Positions 25,302 through 34,370 of a stretch of 64,000 bases of DNA are shown piece after piece; position 1 is the stretch's first letter, and every line of letters begins with the position of its first letter. A program made the translations under genes and the position numbers. The stretch comes from Planctomycetota bacterium (GTDB lineage Bacteria; Planctomycetota; Planctomycetia; Planctomycetales; Planctomycetaceae), in the NCBI GenBank assembly GCA_027623235.1, contig JAQBVJ010000019.1, forward strand, positions 1 to 64,000, read 5' to 3'. The notes under the pieces are model-generated. The model was not told the DNA's origin and ran no database searches. It was given only the letters and a program-made list of their open reading frames with translations.

Positions 25302-26156
25302 TCAGAGAGCGTCGCGGCTCGTTTTCGCGAGTTGCAGCAGCGTTTTCAACCGCTCGCCGTCGCGATTCCGGATGGCTTCTCGAAACTCGTCCAACTGCCG
25401 GGAAAAAGCGTCCAGTGAACTGGCTGCGGCGTCGGCGTTTGTCAGCAGAATCGCGGTCCACAGATCAGAATCGCCTGATGCGACGCGAGTTGTGTCTCGA
25501 AATCCCGTCGCGGCGAACGGGCGAAGCTCGTCAGTCAGCAGCCGAGCCAGAGCCGCGGCCGTGACGTGAGGAAGGTGGCTCGTCGTCGCGAGGATCCGGT
25601 CGTGCGTCGCCACGTCCATGCGGTGGACGATCGAGCCGAGCGACTTCCAGAACGCGGTGACTTCATCCGCCGCCTCGATCTGAGAATCGTTGAGCGGAGT
25701 GACGATGGTGACTCGATCCTGAAGCAGATCCGCATCGGCGAACTCGAACCCGTTCTTTTCCGAACCGGCCAGTGGGTGCGAGCCGACGAAGTGGATTCCC
25801 TCGGGCAGCCCCAGCGACGACGCGTAACAAACCGTCTCCTTGACGCTGCCGACGTCGGTGATCAGCGTGCCGGGGCGACTGGCTTTCGCGAGCCGGTGAA
25901 CGTCGTCAGCGATTCGGTCGACGGGAGTCGCGATGATGCCCAGATCCCATTCGGCGTCGCTCTGGGCCGGGTCCGTCGCGAAGTCGTCGATGATTCCGGC
26001 ATCGACCGCGGCCTGAAGTCGCTCTACGTTTCTGCCGATGCCGATGACATGGCGGGCGACCCCGCGCTGCTTCGCGGCTGCGGCAATTGATCCGCCCAGC
26101 AGTCCGACGCCGACAATCGCGAGGACTCGATCGGACGCTGGCTCAGAAGTCGACAT
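25302..26156 (-). CDS. tyrA: Prephenate dehydrogenase TyrA
   Basis: 284 residues from ATG 26156, preceded by GGGTGAG; a GTG three codons earlier is the alternative. The NAD-binding loop is VGVGLLGGSI. Typical TyrA blocks follow: ITDVGSVKETVCYASSLGLP, HFVGSHPLAGSEKNGFEFA and TTSHLPHVTAAALARLL; the His of GSHPLAG is the conserved catalytic-region residue. It oxidises prephenate (or arogenate) toward tyrosine. No chorismate mutase or ACT domain is present. It is followed by purL on the same strand and preceded by a secreted hypothetical protein, 14 bp upstream. Confidence 0.92.
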   Translation of the reverse strand: MSTSEPASDRVLAIVGVGLLGGSIAAAAKQRGVARHVIGIGRNVERLQAAVDAGIIDDFATDPAQSDAEWDLGIIATPVDRIADDVHRLAKASRPGTLITDVGSVKETVCYASSLGLPEGIHFVGSHPLAGSEKNGFEFADADLLQDRVTIVTPLNDSQIEAADEVTAFWKSLGSIVHRMDVATHDRILATTSHLPHVTAAALARLLTDELRPFAATGFRDTTRVASGDSDLWTAILLTNADAAASSLDAFSRQLDEFREAIRNRDGERLKTLLQLAKTSRDAL

Positions 26157-26170
26157 CGAACTCACCCAGG

Positions 26171-26887
26171 CTACTTCGACGCGAGCGTCTTGATCTTTGC
26201 GGTATCGCCGAGCGCGGTCAGCCGCTCGCGAGCGATCATCGACCCAAACTGGGCCGCCGTTCGGTAATGCAGAACTGCCAGGCCGTCCTTCCCGTCCGCT
26301 TCCGCTTCCTGCCCCAGTCGAAGTGACCGCGACGCGTCGAGCGATGGCTTCTCCGGTTTCTTTGGCGGTGGCGGTGCCACGGGACTTGAACTGACGCGAC
26401 TGCTGGAGAGTCCTCGCGATGACAGGACCGCCGGCGGATAAGCGTTGAGGAATGGCACCGGGGAAACCCGACCGATCGACTGGACGAAACAGGGAGCTCT
26501 CATCGCGGGCGACGAGAATTCGCTGAATCGGCTGTAGTGCGGGCCGGGATCGACGAAGCGGACGCCGAAGCCGAAACCGTGGTCCGGCGAATTCAGGATG
26601 AGATGGTCCATCTCGTGCAGATCGGAAATGTAAACGTGGGCCGAGATGCCGGTGTTCGAGACTTCTCGCCCGATGGACGAGCCAAGACCGAACGGAGTTG
26701 ACCTGCTCGACTCGCGAGCCCGTTTGACGCCTCCCAGGTAAACGCCGCCGCGGTCCGGAACCATGACCGACGTCTGAACGCCGATCTGCTCAAAGATTGG
26801 CTGCTGAATCGTCTGGCCGCTGGATGTGTTCGCGAAACAAAGTGTTGCCAGCAGGCCGGCCAGCGTCGTTGTGATTGGAGTCCGCAT
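26171..26887 (-). CDS. Secreted hypothetical protein
   Basis: 238 residues, not recognised. A signal peptide is clear (TTTLAGLLATLCFANTSSG, cleavage around 24). The middle (VPDRGGVYLGGVKRARESS and HEMDHLILNSPDHGFGFGVR) looks like part of a surface or structural protein; a Pro-rich stretch (APPPPKKPEKP) near 170-180 leads to a C-terminal helical segment rich in Ala (HYRTAAQFGSMIARERLTAL) that resembles a single TPR/Sel1 repeat. The gene ends 14 bp before tyrA and may be co-transcribed with it by chance; no functional link is obvious. Confidence 0.8.
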   Translation of the reverse strand: MRTPITTTLAGLLATLCFANTSSGQTIQQPIFEQIGVQTSVMVPDRGGVYLGGVKRARESSRSTPFGLGSSIGREVSNTGISAHVYISDLHEMDHLILNSPDHGFGFGVRFVDPGPHYSRFSEFSSPAMRAPCFVQSIGRVSPVPFLNAYPPAVLSSRGLSSSRVSSSPVAPPPPKKPEKPSLDASRSLRLGQEAEADGKDGLAVLHYRTAAQFGSMIARERLTALGDTAKIKTLASK

Positions 26888-27019
26888 CAGTCCGCTCCAC
26901 GATCATTATCAAATGGGGTTTTCCGGAGTGTATCGTCGTCGCTCGTGGGATCCGACTCTTCTTTTCCTTTGGCGTGGAACGGATTGCCTCATCGCCCCTC
27001 AACAGAGTTGGCAGCTCCG

Positions 27020-27502
27020 CTATTTCAGTTTCGCTTTGGCGAGTTTGTGAACCGCCTTCCATTCGTCCTCGGTCACCGGCTGCACCGACAGCCGCGAGCC
27101 CTTTGCGAGCACCATCATTCCGGCTGTGATCTCATTTTCACGGAGCATGTCCCTCGTAATCGGCTCGGCGAATTTCTGTGCGATCTCGATGTCGACCATG
27201 AACCACCGCGGGTTGTCCGGATCGCTTTTCTCGTCGTAGTGCTTGTCCGTTTTGTCGAACGCCGTGTGGTCCGGGTAGCCGTTCTGAACGACCGTCGCCG
27301 TGCCGACGATCGCCATCGGATCGGCGTTGCTGTGGTAAAACAGGACCTTGTCGCCGACAAGGATTTCGTCGCGAAGCATGTTGCGAGCCTGGTAGTTTCG
27401 AACTCCATCCCAGTGAGTTGTTCTGTCTTTGACGAGGTCGTCGATCGAGTACGCATTCGGCTCGGACTTCAAGAGCCAGTAATGGGTTTTTCTTTTTGCC
27501 AT
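27020..27502 (-). CDS. EVE domain protein (YTH/PUA-like fold)
   Basis: 160 residues from ATG 27502. An upstream in-frame extension to 27559 reads through the 27.54 kb repeat and is rejected as the start. The sequence has the family blocks HYWLLKSEPNAYSIDDLV, HWDGVRNYQARNMLRDEI and GDKVLFYHSNADPMAIVGTA. EVE proteins (thymocyte nuclear protein 1 family) are thought to bind modified nucleotides, such as methylated or hydroxymethylated cytosine or modified RNA. No restriction system is adjacent in this window, so a defence role is only a possibility. Confidence 0.93.
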   Translation of the reverse strand: MAKRKTHYWLLKSEPNAYSIDDLVKDRTTHWDGVRNYQARNMLRDEILVGDKVLFYHSNADPMAIVGTATVVQNGYPDHTAFDKTDKHYDEKSDPDNPRWFMVDIEIAQKFAEPITRDMLRENEITAGMMVLAKGSRLSVQPVTEDEWKAVHKLAKAKLK

Positions 27503-27537
27503 GAGAATCTCTCTACCAATGTGCAGACCGGGAATGC

Positions 27538-27622
27538 TCACACGAAGGCACAAAGACACGAAGAAAACAAGACGGTCCTTCGTGTTCTTCGTGTGAGAAA
27601 TCTTTTTTGACTTCTTCGTGTG
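27538..27622. repeat. cacaaagacacgaag-type inverted repeat
   Basis: CTCACACGAAGGCACAAAGA (27538-27557) continues into CACGAAG; the right side (CTTCGTGTTCTTCGTGTGAG at about 27580-27599, and CTTCTTCGTGTGAG ending near 27622) is its imperfect reverse complement. This is the same sequence style as the outer arms of the 6731-7048 element. Confidence 0.7.
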
Positions 27623-27634
27623 AGCGGCCTCAGC

Positions 27635-29008
27635 CTACAGAGCAGGAACGTGCTCGACCACCTGGCCCAGGATTGCGAGAGCTGCGCTGAAGTAAATGAT
27701 GACTCCCATCACGTCGACGAGGGCTGCGATCAACGGGTTGGACATCAGGGCCGGATCCATGCCGAGCTGTTCGATGAAAATCGGCAGCATGGCTCCGCAG
27801 ACGGTTCCCATCATGACCATCAGAAAGACCGTCAACGTCACGACGACTGCCTGGCTCACGTGATCGACCAGACAGACGGACGCCAGAAACGACAGCAATG
27901 CCAGGCCACCCCCCAGAAGCGAGGCCAGTTTGATCTCGCGAAAGAAGATCGTGAACTTGTCCCGCCGGCTCATCCGTCGTGTCGCGATTTCTCGAATGAC
28001 CAGTGTCGCGGACTGTGAGCCCGCGTTGCCTCCGCTGGCCAGAACGAGCGGGATGAACCAGGCCATCCACACGTGCTCCTTAGCCACCTCTTCGTAACTC
28101 TTCAGTGCAAACGCTGTCATAAGGGCCGCAACAAGGAGAACGACGAGCCACACGCCACGCTTGCGTGCCAGTTCGAAAATCGGCGTGAGCATGTAGCTCT
28201 CGTTGATCGGTTCGATGGCCGCTGTTCGCTGGACGTCTTCGTAAGCCTCTTCTTCCAGAATGTCGAGTGCGTCGTCGCCGGTCACGATTCCGACCAGTCG
28301 GTTGTGAGAATCGACGACCGGGATTGCGAGGAAGTTGTACCTGGCGATTTCGCGCGCGACGAATTCCGCCTCATCGTCCACCCGCACCGAGATCACGGTG
28401 TGGTTCATGATGTCGGTGAGCTTTGCGGTTCGTTTCGCGAGGATCAGTTCCCGCAGTGACACCATGCCGTCCAGGCAGCGGTTTTCGTTGACGATGAAGA
28501 CGTAGTAGATCGTCTCGCTGTCCGGAGCCTGTCGGCGCAGTTCGTCGAGCGCCTCGCCCACGGTGATTTCTTCCCGCAGCCACGCATACTCGGTCGTCAT
28601 GATCGAGCCGGCGCTTCCGTCCGGGTACGACAGCAGTTTGCGGATGTCTGCCCGCTCGGCCTGAGCAATCAGAGGCATTAATTCTTCAAGCTGGGCTTCG
28701 TCGAGCTCTTCCAGGAAGTCCACTCGATCGTCCGGTGCCATGACCTCGATGAGTTTCGACAGTTCCTTCCGGTCGGCAACGCCGACGATGCTGACCTGAA
28801 TCGTCTCGTCAAAGAAGCCAAAGATCTCCGCCTGCAGTTCCGGCTCGCAGGCGCGAAGCACTGTCCAAAGCTCGGAGGGATCAAGTTCTGCGAGCACTTC
28901 AGCCACGATCGCTGCGTGCAGGGCCCTGCAGAATTCCCCCAGACCGTCCGTGTCTCCAGCTTCGAGGGTCATTCTCAGATCAGGAAGCAGGAGCGACCGG
29001 TAGAACAT
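27635..29008 (-). CDS. mgtE: Magnesium transporter MgtE
   Basis: 457 residues, normal MgtE length. The N domain (about 30-135) contains the MgtE repeat-like PDDRVDFLEELDEAQLEELM; two CBS domains follow (about 140-265, with DGMVSLRELILAKRTAKL and VVDSHNRLVGIVTGDDALDI); the C-terminal five-helix channel (about 285-455) carries PLVLASGGNAGSQSATLVIR and FLMVMMGTVCGAMLP. MgtE is a Mg2+-gated Mg2+ channel in the inner membrane, with N and CBS domains sensing cytoplasmic Mg2+. No obvious Mg riboswitch leader is seen upstream. It stands alone with a 132-bp spacer before the EVE gene. Confidence 0.96.
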   Translation of the reverse strand: MFYRSLLLPDLRMTLEAGDTDGLGEFCRALHAAIVAEVLAELDPSELWTVLRACEPELQAEIFGFFDETIQVSIVGVADRKELSKLIEVMAPDDRVDFLEELDEAQLEELMPLIAQAERADIRKLLSYPDGSAGSIMTTEYAWLREEITVGEALDELRRQAPDSETIYYVFIVNENRCLDGMVSLRELILAKRTAKLTDIMNHTVISVRVDDEAEFVAREIARYNFLAIPVVDSHNRLVGIVTGDDALDILEEEAYEDVQRTAAIEPINESYMLTPIFELARKRGVWLVVLLVAALMTAFALKSYEEVAKEHVWMAWFIPLVLASGGNAGSQSATLVIREIATRRMSRRDKFTIFFREIKLASLLGGGLALLSFLASVCLVDHVSQAVVVTLTVFLMVMMGTVCGAMLPIFIEQLGMDPALMSNPLIAALVDVMGVIIYFSAALAILGQVVEHVPAL

Positions 29009-29315
29009 CAGCGCCTCAATGAATGCGGGGTGAGGGTCCAGAAGCCGGTGAGTCCGGAATGGAGCAGCCGGGGACTCGTCGAAGCGAGCGAAGGATCACC
29101 TTCGCGGAGATTTCAGAGGTTTCTGTTGGTCCTTGACGCGGAGTTCATACCACGCGGTTCGCCTGAATCCCAGCAATGGGCTGCCAGCAGGGTTGCAGAG
29201 CCTCCGGATATTCCAGATTCCCTTGTCGTTAGAGTCGACGTAAACGTCATATTCTATCACAATTGCCGGGGAACGATTTGTGCCCTGGTGGGCGACTTAA
29301 CCAAGGAGAAACATC
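29009..29315. other. 307-bp divergent intergenic region, nothing recognised
   Basis: The spacer between the divergent mgtE and Cys-rich protein genes must hold two promoters. GGAG sits before the plus-strand ATG (AAGGAGAAACATC), a good ribosome site. I see no riboswitch, repeat or operator pattern. Confidence 0.5.
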
Positions 29316-29726
29316 ATGCGACGAATTCTGTGTGTAGTGGCGGCTTTCGCCATCGTGGCAGGCACTGGCCTGACCGCGTCGGCGGGCCACTCCTGTTGCA
29401 AGCCGGCTCGGACCTGCTGCAGCCACGCGAAACCATCCTGCGGGCTGTTCAGTCTGCCGAAGCTGCAACTGCCGAAGCTGCAGTTTCCGAAGCTTGACCT
29501 CTTCGGTTGCTCGAAACAGACCACCTGCTGCCAGCCGGCTCCAACGGCCTGCAGCGGCGGCCAAATCCAGGGCCACGGCGAAGACGTGAAGGCTCCGAAA
29601 GTCGAAGACGCTCCACCGCCACCTTACGAAGAAAAAGCTCCGGCACCGGCTCCTCCCAAGGACGACGCCAAAGCCGAGCCCGTCAAGAAAGCGGTCGACG
29701 CTGCCAAGCCTGAGAAGAAGGCCTGA
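29316..29726 (+). CDS. Small Cys-rich, Pro/Lys-rich secreted protein
   Basis: 136 residues with a good signal peptide (cleavage near residue 23, after ASA). The mature part has three sections: a Cys-rich region with CCKPARTCCSHAKPSC, a short repeat LPKLQLPKLQFPKLDLFG (three PKL units at about 48-62), a second CC pair (TTCCQPAPTAC), and a C-terminal Pro/Ala/Lys-rich tail (APAPAPPKDDAKAEPVKKA). No known family is recognised; similar small CC-rich exported proteins are common in Planctomycetes and may be wall/S-layer components stabilised by disulphides. AAGGAG lies ahead of the ATG. A clear terminator follows, so the gene is a strong monocistron. Confidence 0.85.
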   Translation: MRRILCVVAAFAIVAGTGLTASAGHSCCKPARTCCSHAKPSCGLFSLPKLQLPKLQFPKLDLFGCSKQTTCCQPAPTACSGGQIQGHGEDVKAPKVEDAPPPPYEEKAPAPAPPKDDAKAEPVKKAVDAAKPEKKA

Positions 29727-29749
29727 GCATTCCTGCTGACGGAAAAACA

Positions 29750-29786
29750 AAACCCGGTTGCCAAATGGCAGCCGGGTTTCTTTTTT
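29750..29786 (+). terminator. Rho-independent terminator
   Basis: AAACCCGGTTGCC, a 4-base loop AAAT, and GGCAGCCGGGTTT form a 13-pair stem with one G-T wobble, followed by CTTTTTT. It ends the Cys-rich protein transcript. Confidence 0.92.
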
Positions 29787-30057
29787 GGGATCGGGCAGGT
29801 GGACGAGACCTTGGCCGGAGTGGCCAATGGTCCGAACCTTCTGAGTGCATTCGGCGGCATGAACAATGGTTCGTCGGCTATCGGGTCGGCCTCCCGAACC
29901 CGGCGAACCAAATCCACATCGACAGGCCCTCTTTCAGGTCACGGAATCGCTCGTTACAGACGTGTTACACCTGTGGCGAGCGTTTTCACGTACAGTCTTC
30001 CTCGGCTGCTCGCGGAGCATCCTTTGACCGACTGACAGCTCAGAAGGAACATTCAAG
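29787..30057. other. Spacer between terminator and DUF4139-like gene
   Basis: About 270 bases without a convincing coding sequence. The end has a CAGAAGGAACATTCAAG ribosome site before the next ATG. TTACAGACGTGTTACACCTG near 29952-29971 could be part of a promoter, but this is weak. Confidence 0.4.
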
Positions 30058-31824
30058 ATGAGCAAGACGATTCAGCGATCCGCACTGTGTGCTCTGACGG
30101 CGATCATGTTTGTCGCACCAGCGGAGGCGGCCGTTGGTGAGAAAGCCCTTTCGTCAATGCCCGTTCGCGAGATCACCGTCTTCAAAGACGGGCACGCATT
30201 CGTCCTGCACGAAGGAGACGTCGCGACGGATGAGGCCGGAAACGTGCACCTGGATTATCTGCCGACTCCGGTCATCGGCACGTTCTGGCCGTACTCGGCC
30301 GATGCGAAAGTGAAGCTGGACTCTGTGGCTGCGGGTCGGCATCGCGTCGGCCTGGAACGAACGGCACTCAGCATTCGCGACCTGCTCGAAGCAAACATTG
30401 GGTCGAAAATCCGAATTCGCGAGGCGCGACTTGTTGACGGAAAAATGGAAAACGCGATCTACAACTGCACGATTCTGAGCATCCCGAAACGCTCGGCCGA
30501 CGAGCTCGAAGCGTCCGCTCCGGCTGGAAACGGGCCACAACTCGCCGAGCCCGGGCAGATCATTCTGCTGCGTTCGGAAGAGGGAACGCGGGCTGTTCCG
30601 ATCGCCACGATTCAGGACGTGACGTTTCTCGACAACCCGACGGCTCAGGTGGCGTACGAGGAAATCCGAAACCTGCTTCGGCTGAAGATGAACTGGGGCG
30701 ACGAGAAACCGAAGAAGACTGTGAAGGTCGGCCTCACCTATCTGCAGCGCGGGATCCGCTGGATCCCTCAGTACCGGCTCACGCTGAACGGCGACGGCAC
30801 GGTCAAGGTCCAGCTCCAGGCGACGCTGTTGAATGAACTGACTGACCTGAAGGACGTGCGAGCCAACCTGCTGGTCGGGGTGCCGACGTTCGATTTCAAG
30901 GACACGGTCGATCCGATCTCGCTTCAGCAGTCAGTGGCTCAGCTGTCGCAGTACTTCGAAGGGGACAGCCAGATGTCCAATTCGTTTTCGAACGGACTGA
31001 TGACGCAGCAGGCCTTTCGCATGACCGAGCGGCCTCGCACGAATCCGCAGGGCAACACCGTCGATCTCGGCCCGAACGTCGCGGGTTCTGGACAGAACGA
31101 GTCGATGTTCATGTTCACGATTCGTGGCATCACTCTCGCAAAGGGAGAGCGGATGGTGCTTCCGGTCGGCGAGTGGACCATGAAGTACGAGGATGTTTAC
31201 CGACTGGAAATTCCGATCCGCCCGCCCGCCGAAGTCCGCGGCAACTTCAACACGGATCAACAGCAGCGCATCGCTGAGATGATGAAAACTCCCAAAGCAA
31301 AGCATGTTATCCGGATTACGAATTCCGAAAAAACGCCCCTGACAACGGCACCGGCTCTGATCGTTTCGGAAAAAGGAATCCTCGGCCAGGGCATGATGAC
31401 GTACACGGCACCAGGGGCCGCAGTGGACATCGTGGTCACAACGGCCGTCAACGTCGGCGTGGCACACACGGAGAACGAACTGAAACGAACGGCGAATGCC
31501 CGCAAGTTCGGCGGCTACGATTACGATCAGATCGACATGGACGGGAAGATTCGCATCACGAACTTCAAGACCGAACCGATCAAAGTGGAAGTCGTCCGAA
31601 CAACGCTGGGCCTGGTGAGCGAAGCCGGTCAGGACGGCCGCATCTCTCGCCCGGGAGCCTGGCTGGCTGACGAAGCTGACCAGCCGGTCTGGTGGAGCTG
31701 GTACTCGTGGCCAGGCTGGTGGCACCATATGAATTCCCGCAGTCAGGTCAACTGGGAATTCAAAATCGAAGCCGGCAAGGAAATCGAGCTGCCGTACAAG
31801 TGGAACTACTTCTGGCGATACTGA
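30058..31824 (+). CDS. Secreted DUF4139-like protein
   Basis: 588 residues with a signal peptide (cleavage near 24, AEAA). The start is backed by an AAGGAA site. The N-terminal third is a beta-rich domain (VREITVFKDGHAFVLHEGDV) that matches the head of DUF4139/mucoidy-inhibitor-type proteins; the middle contains QRGIRWIPQYRLTL and LTDLKDVRANLLVGVPTFDF, which match the DUF4139 core. The C-terminal 300 residues hold the repeated beta structure of this family and end in an aromatic stretch (QPVWWSWYSWPGWWHH), giving a Trp-rich patch at about 545-560. Function unknown; a periplasmic or outer-membrane role is likely. It is not adjacent to a DUF4140 gene. Confidence 0.75.
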   Translation: MSKTIQRSALCALTAIMFVAPAEAAVGEKALSSMPVREITVFKDGHAFVLHEGDVATDEAGNVHLDYLPTPVIGTFWPYSADAKVKLDSVAAGRHRVGLERTALSIRDLLEANIGSKIRIREARLVDGKMENAIYNCTILSIPKRSADELEASAPAGNGPQLAEPGQIILLRSEEGTRAVPIATIQDVTFLDNPTAQVAYEEIRNLLRLKMNWGDEKPKKTVKVGLTYLQRGIRWIPQYRLTLNGDGTVKVQLQATLLNELTDLKDVRANLLVGVPTFDFKDTVDPISLQQSVAQLSQYFEGDSQMSNSFSNGLMTQQAFRMTERPRTNPQGNTVDLGPNVAGSGQNESMFMFTIRGITLAKGERMVLPVGEWTMKYEDVYRLEIPIRPPAEVRGNFNTDQQQRIAEMMKTPKAKHVIRITNSEKTPLTTAPALIVSEKGILGQGMMTYTAPGAAVDIVVTTAVNVGVAHTENELKRTANARKFGGYDYDQIDMDGKIRITNFKTEPIKVEVVRTTLGLVSEAGQDGRISRPGAWLADEADQPVWWSWYSWPGWWHHMNSRSQVNWEFKIEAGKEIELPYKWNYFWRY

Positions 31825-31833
31825 TCGTGACGC

Positions 31834-32922
31834 TCAACCGGCGGCACGCGGGTCGAGCAGAATCTTGACGCAGTCTCCGCTTCGCGAGGCGAACTGGCGA
31901 TAAGCCGCTTCACCCTGCGAAAGTGGCAAACGGCTTTCCGTGACGATCTGCTCGACCGGGATTCGAAGTTGATCGTCCTGAACGAGTTTCAGCAGTCGGT
32001 CGAGGTACGATCGAACCGGGCAGCGACCCGTTTTGTAGGTGACGTTCTTGTCGTACGCCGCTGTGGGTGAGAACGAAAACTGCTCGGCCGTGTGAACGCC
32101 GATCGCCGAGATCACTCCGCCCGGCCGAACAAGATCGAACGCAAGCTTCTGCGCCGCCGGATTGCCCACTGCCTCAAGGATCGAGTCCGCACCGATGCGG
32201 CCGGTCCTGGCAGCCAGTTCCGCCACGATCGTCGGCGCTTCGTCCGGTGACACCGCCACCGCTCCCAGTTCGGCGGCCCGGTGACGTCGCGACTCGACGG
32301 GGTCAATGGCGAGAACCGTCTCCGCGCCGAGAAACCTGGCAGCAACGATGGCGCACAGTCCGACCGATCCGCAGCCGATGACGACTGTGATTCCGTTCGG
32401 CCGGATCGCTGCCTGATCGGCACAGAAAAATCCCGTCGTGAAATTGTCGCCGAGCAGCAGCGCCTCTTCAGCGGAGAGACCGCCGGGCGCGTGGAGCAAC
32501 GTCGATTCGGCGAGCGGCACACGTACGAACTCGGCCTGCGCGCCCTGGATGCCTCGGCCGGTGTCGAGTTCGTTCTCGGGCGGCAGGTATCCGAAAAGCT
32601 GCCAGTGCTCGCAGCGTGAGCTCAGGCCGTCTCGACAGAAAAAGCACTCGCCGCAGCTTGTCGTAAAGGGAGCGAAAACGGTCTCGCCAACGCGGAACTG
32701 CTGCACGGCGCTTCCGACCGCGACGACCTCGCCGAAGAACTCGTGCCCCGGCACAGTCCCAGGACGAACGGGTTCGCGGCCGTGGTACTGGTGCAGGTCC
32801 GAGCCGCAGAGGCCAGCTCGATGGACGGCGACGATGACATCCGAATCCGACTGGATTACCGGGTCGGCAACGTCGTTCCGGGTTTCGACAATTTCAACGC
32901 CCTGGAAGGTGAGTGCTCTCAT
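31834..32922 (-). CDS. Zinc-dependent alcohol dehydrogenase (MDR family)
   Basis: 362 residues. The catalytic zinc ligands are in GLCGSDLHQYHG (Cys38-region) and PGHEFFGEVVAVG (His-Glu); the structural zinc loop has the four-Cys pattern CGECFFCRDGLSSRC at about 90-104; the NAD-binding loop is IGCGSVGLCAI. The pattern with GRGIQGAQAEFVRVP resembles formaldehyde dehydrogenase/threonine dehydrogenase-type MDR enzymes. Substrate unknown. It is convergent with the DUF4139-like gene (9 bp between stops) and divergent from an SDR gene. Confidence 0.93.
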   Translation of the reverse strand: MRALTFQGVEIVETRNDVADPVIQSDSDVIVAVHRAGLCGSDLHQYHGREPVRPGTVPGHEFFGEVVAVGSAVQQFRVGETVFAPFTTSCGECFFCRDGLSSRCEHWQLFGYLPPENELDTGRGIQGAQAEFVRVPLAESTLLHAPGGLSAEEALLLGDNFTTGFFCADQAAIRPNGITVVIGCGSVGLCAIVAARFLGAETVLAIDPVESRRHRAAELGAVAVSPDEAPTIVAELAARTGRIGADSILEAVGNPAAQKLAFDLVRPGGVISAIGVHTAEQFSFSPTAAYDKNVTYKTGRCPVRSYLDRLLKLVQDDQLRIPVEQIVTESRLPLSQGEAAYRQFASRSGDCVKILLDPRAAG

Positions 32923-33078
32923 CGTGACGTCCGTTCGGCAGGAAGATTCGAAACCGAAGCGTAGACCAGGCGGGCAGGTTTTTCGCCCTCGCGGTCGCTG
33001 AGTCTCGCGGTGCGTTGCTCCGCTGGCCTGCCGGGAGGATGATCCCTGCTTCGTACGGGTCCAGAGGAGCCACGTTGG

Positions 33079-33768
33079 ATGTCAGATTCACGGACAGTTG
33101 TCGTCACGGGAGCGACGAAAGGGCTTGGTCAGGCCATGACGGCTCGGCTGGTTGAGGCCGGGCATACCGTCATCGGCTGCGCCCGGTCTCTCGCGGCGAT
33201 CAAGCAGTTGGAGTCGACTCATGGCCGCCTCCACCGGTTTGACTGTGTCGATGTCGTTTCTGATGAAGAGGTTTCGGCCTGGGCGGCGAGCGTCATCGAC
33301 CAGTTCGGGCCGCCGGATCTGCTGCTCAACAATGCCGCGACGATCAACCGGAACGCCAGTCTGTGGGAGCTCTCCGCGGACGAGTTTGACACCGTCATCG
33401 ACGTGAACATCAAGGGCGTCGCCAACGTGCTGCGGCATTTCGTCCCAATGATGGTGGAGCGACGGTCGGGAATCATCGTCAATTTCAGTTCCGGCTGGGG
33501 GCGTTCGACGTCGGCCGAAGTGGCTCCGTACTGTGCGACGAAATGGGCCATCGAGGGACTGACTCAGGCACTGGCTCAGGAACTTCCGCATGGCATGGCA
33601 GCCGTGCCTCTCAACCCGGGAGTCATTAATACAGAGATGCTGCAGAGCTGTTTCGGTTCGTCCGCCAGCCAATATCCGGATGCGGACGACTGGAGCCGCT
33701 ACGCTGTGCCGTACATTCTCTCGATTCGCCCCGCACAAAACGGTCAGCCACTCAGCGTTCGTCCGTGA
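33079..33768 (+). CDS. Short-chain dehydrogenase/reductase
   Basis: 229 residues, a classical SDR. The cofactor loop is TGATKGLGQAMT (about 11-22), the strand motif LLNNAAT follows, and the catalytic Ser-Tyr-Lys set is NFSSGWG and YCATKWAIEGL; the Tyr and Lys are spaced as expected. It is likely NAD(P)H-dependent with an unknown substrate. Divergent from the alcohol dehydrogenase with a 156-bp spacer; 46 bp before a small membrane protein gene, which may be in the same operon. Confidence 0.95.
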   Translation: MSDSRTVVVTGATKGLGQAMTARLVEAGHTVIGCARSLAAIKQLESTHGRLHRFDCVDVVSDEEVSAWAASVIDQFGPPDLLLNNAATINRNASLWELSADEFDTVIDVNIKGVANVLRHFVPMMVERRSGIIVNFSSGWGRSTSAEVAPYCATKWAIEGLTQALAQELPHGMAAVPLNPGVINTEMLQSCFGSSASQYPDADDWSRYAVPYILSIRPAQNGQPLSVRP

Positions 33769-33814
33769 TTGAAAATCGACGGACTTCTCAAGACACACCT
33801 ACGAAAGAACCCCA

Positions 33815-34306
33815 ATGGACGTTCCAATTCTTGATGTCATTTCCCGATTCGTTCACGTCTTCACCGCGATCACACTCGTCGGCGGAAGCGTTTTCATGGC
33901 GTTCGTCCTCGGCCCGTCGGCGAACGAGCTTGGCGAGGAGGCTCACAACAAATTGAGGGAACAGGTTGTGAAGCGCTGGAAGAAATTCGTCCACGGCGGG
34001 ATCGGGCTGTTCCTGCTGAGCGGCGTTTACAACTACATGGCGATGATTCCGAAACATAAAGGCGACGGTCTGTACCACGGGCTGGTCGGGACAAAGATCA
34101 TCCTTGCTCTGGGCATTTTCTTTCTCGCTTCGGCACTGGTTGGCCGCTCGAAAGCGTTCGAAGGAATGCGGGCTCAACGAGCGAAGTGGCTGAAGATTCT
34201 CGTACTGCTCGCAGCGGTCGTCGTCGGAATTTCCGGCTTCGTCAAGGTGCGCGGTATCCCGGCGAAAGTGGCTGAGGCTGCTGCTGCTGCGGCCGCTACT
34301 GAGTGA
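33815..34306 (+). CDS. Four-helix membrane protein, CopD/DUF2269-like
   Basis: 163 residues with four predicted helices (about 8-30, 55-75, 85-108, 125-143). The first helix carries RFVHVFTAITLVGGSVFMAF, and the arrangement resembles CopD or DUF2269-type integral membrane proteins, which have a histidine in the first helix. Metal or haem binding is therefore possible but not shown. The C-terminus ends in an Ala-rich tail (VAEAAAAAAATE). It follows the SDR gene by 46 bp. Confidence 0.7.
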   Translation: MDVPILDVISRFVHVFTAITLVGGSVFMAFVLGPSANELGEEAHNKLREQVVKRWKKFVHGGIGLFLLSGVYNYMAMIPKHKGDGLYHGLVGTKIILALGIFFLASALVGRSKAFEGMRAQRAKWLKILVLLAAVVVGISGFVKVRGIPAKVAEAAAAAAATE

Positions 34307-34370
34307 CGACGCAAGCTTCGAAAGACGTTCAGAGACGGGTCCGGGAACGGGTGACTGCGAGACGCCCGGG

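Noticed and set aside
27020-27559. Longer start of the EVE gene at 27559
   Set aside because: The extra 19 codons read through the cacaaagacacgaag repeat; ATG 27502 begins right at the conserved domain.
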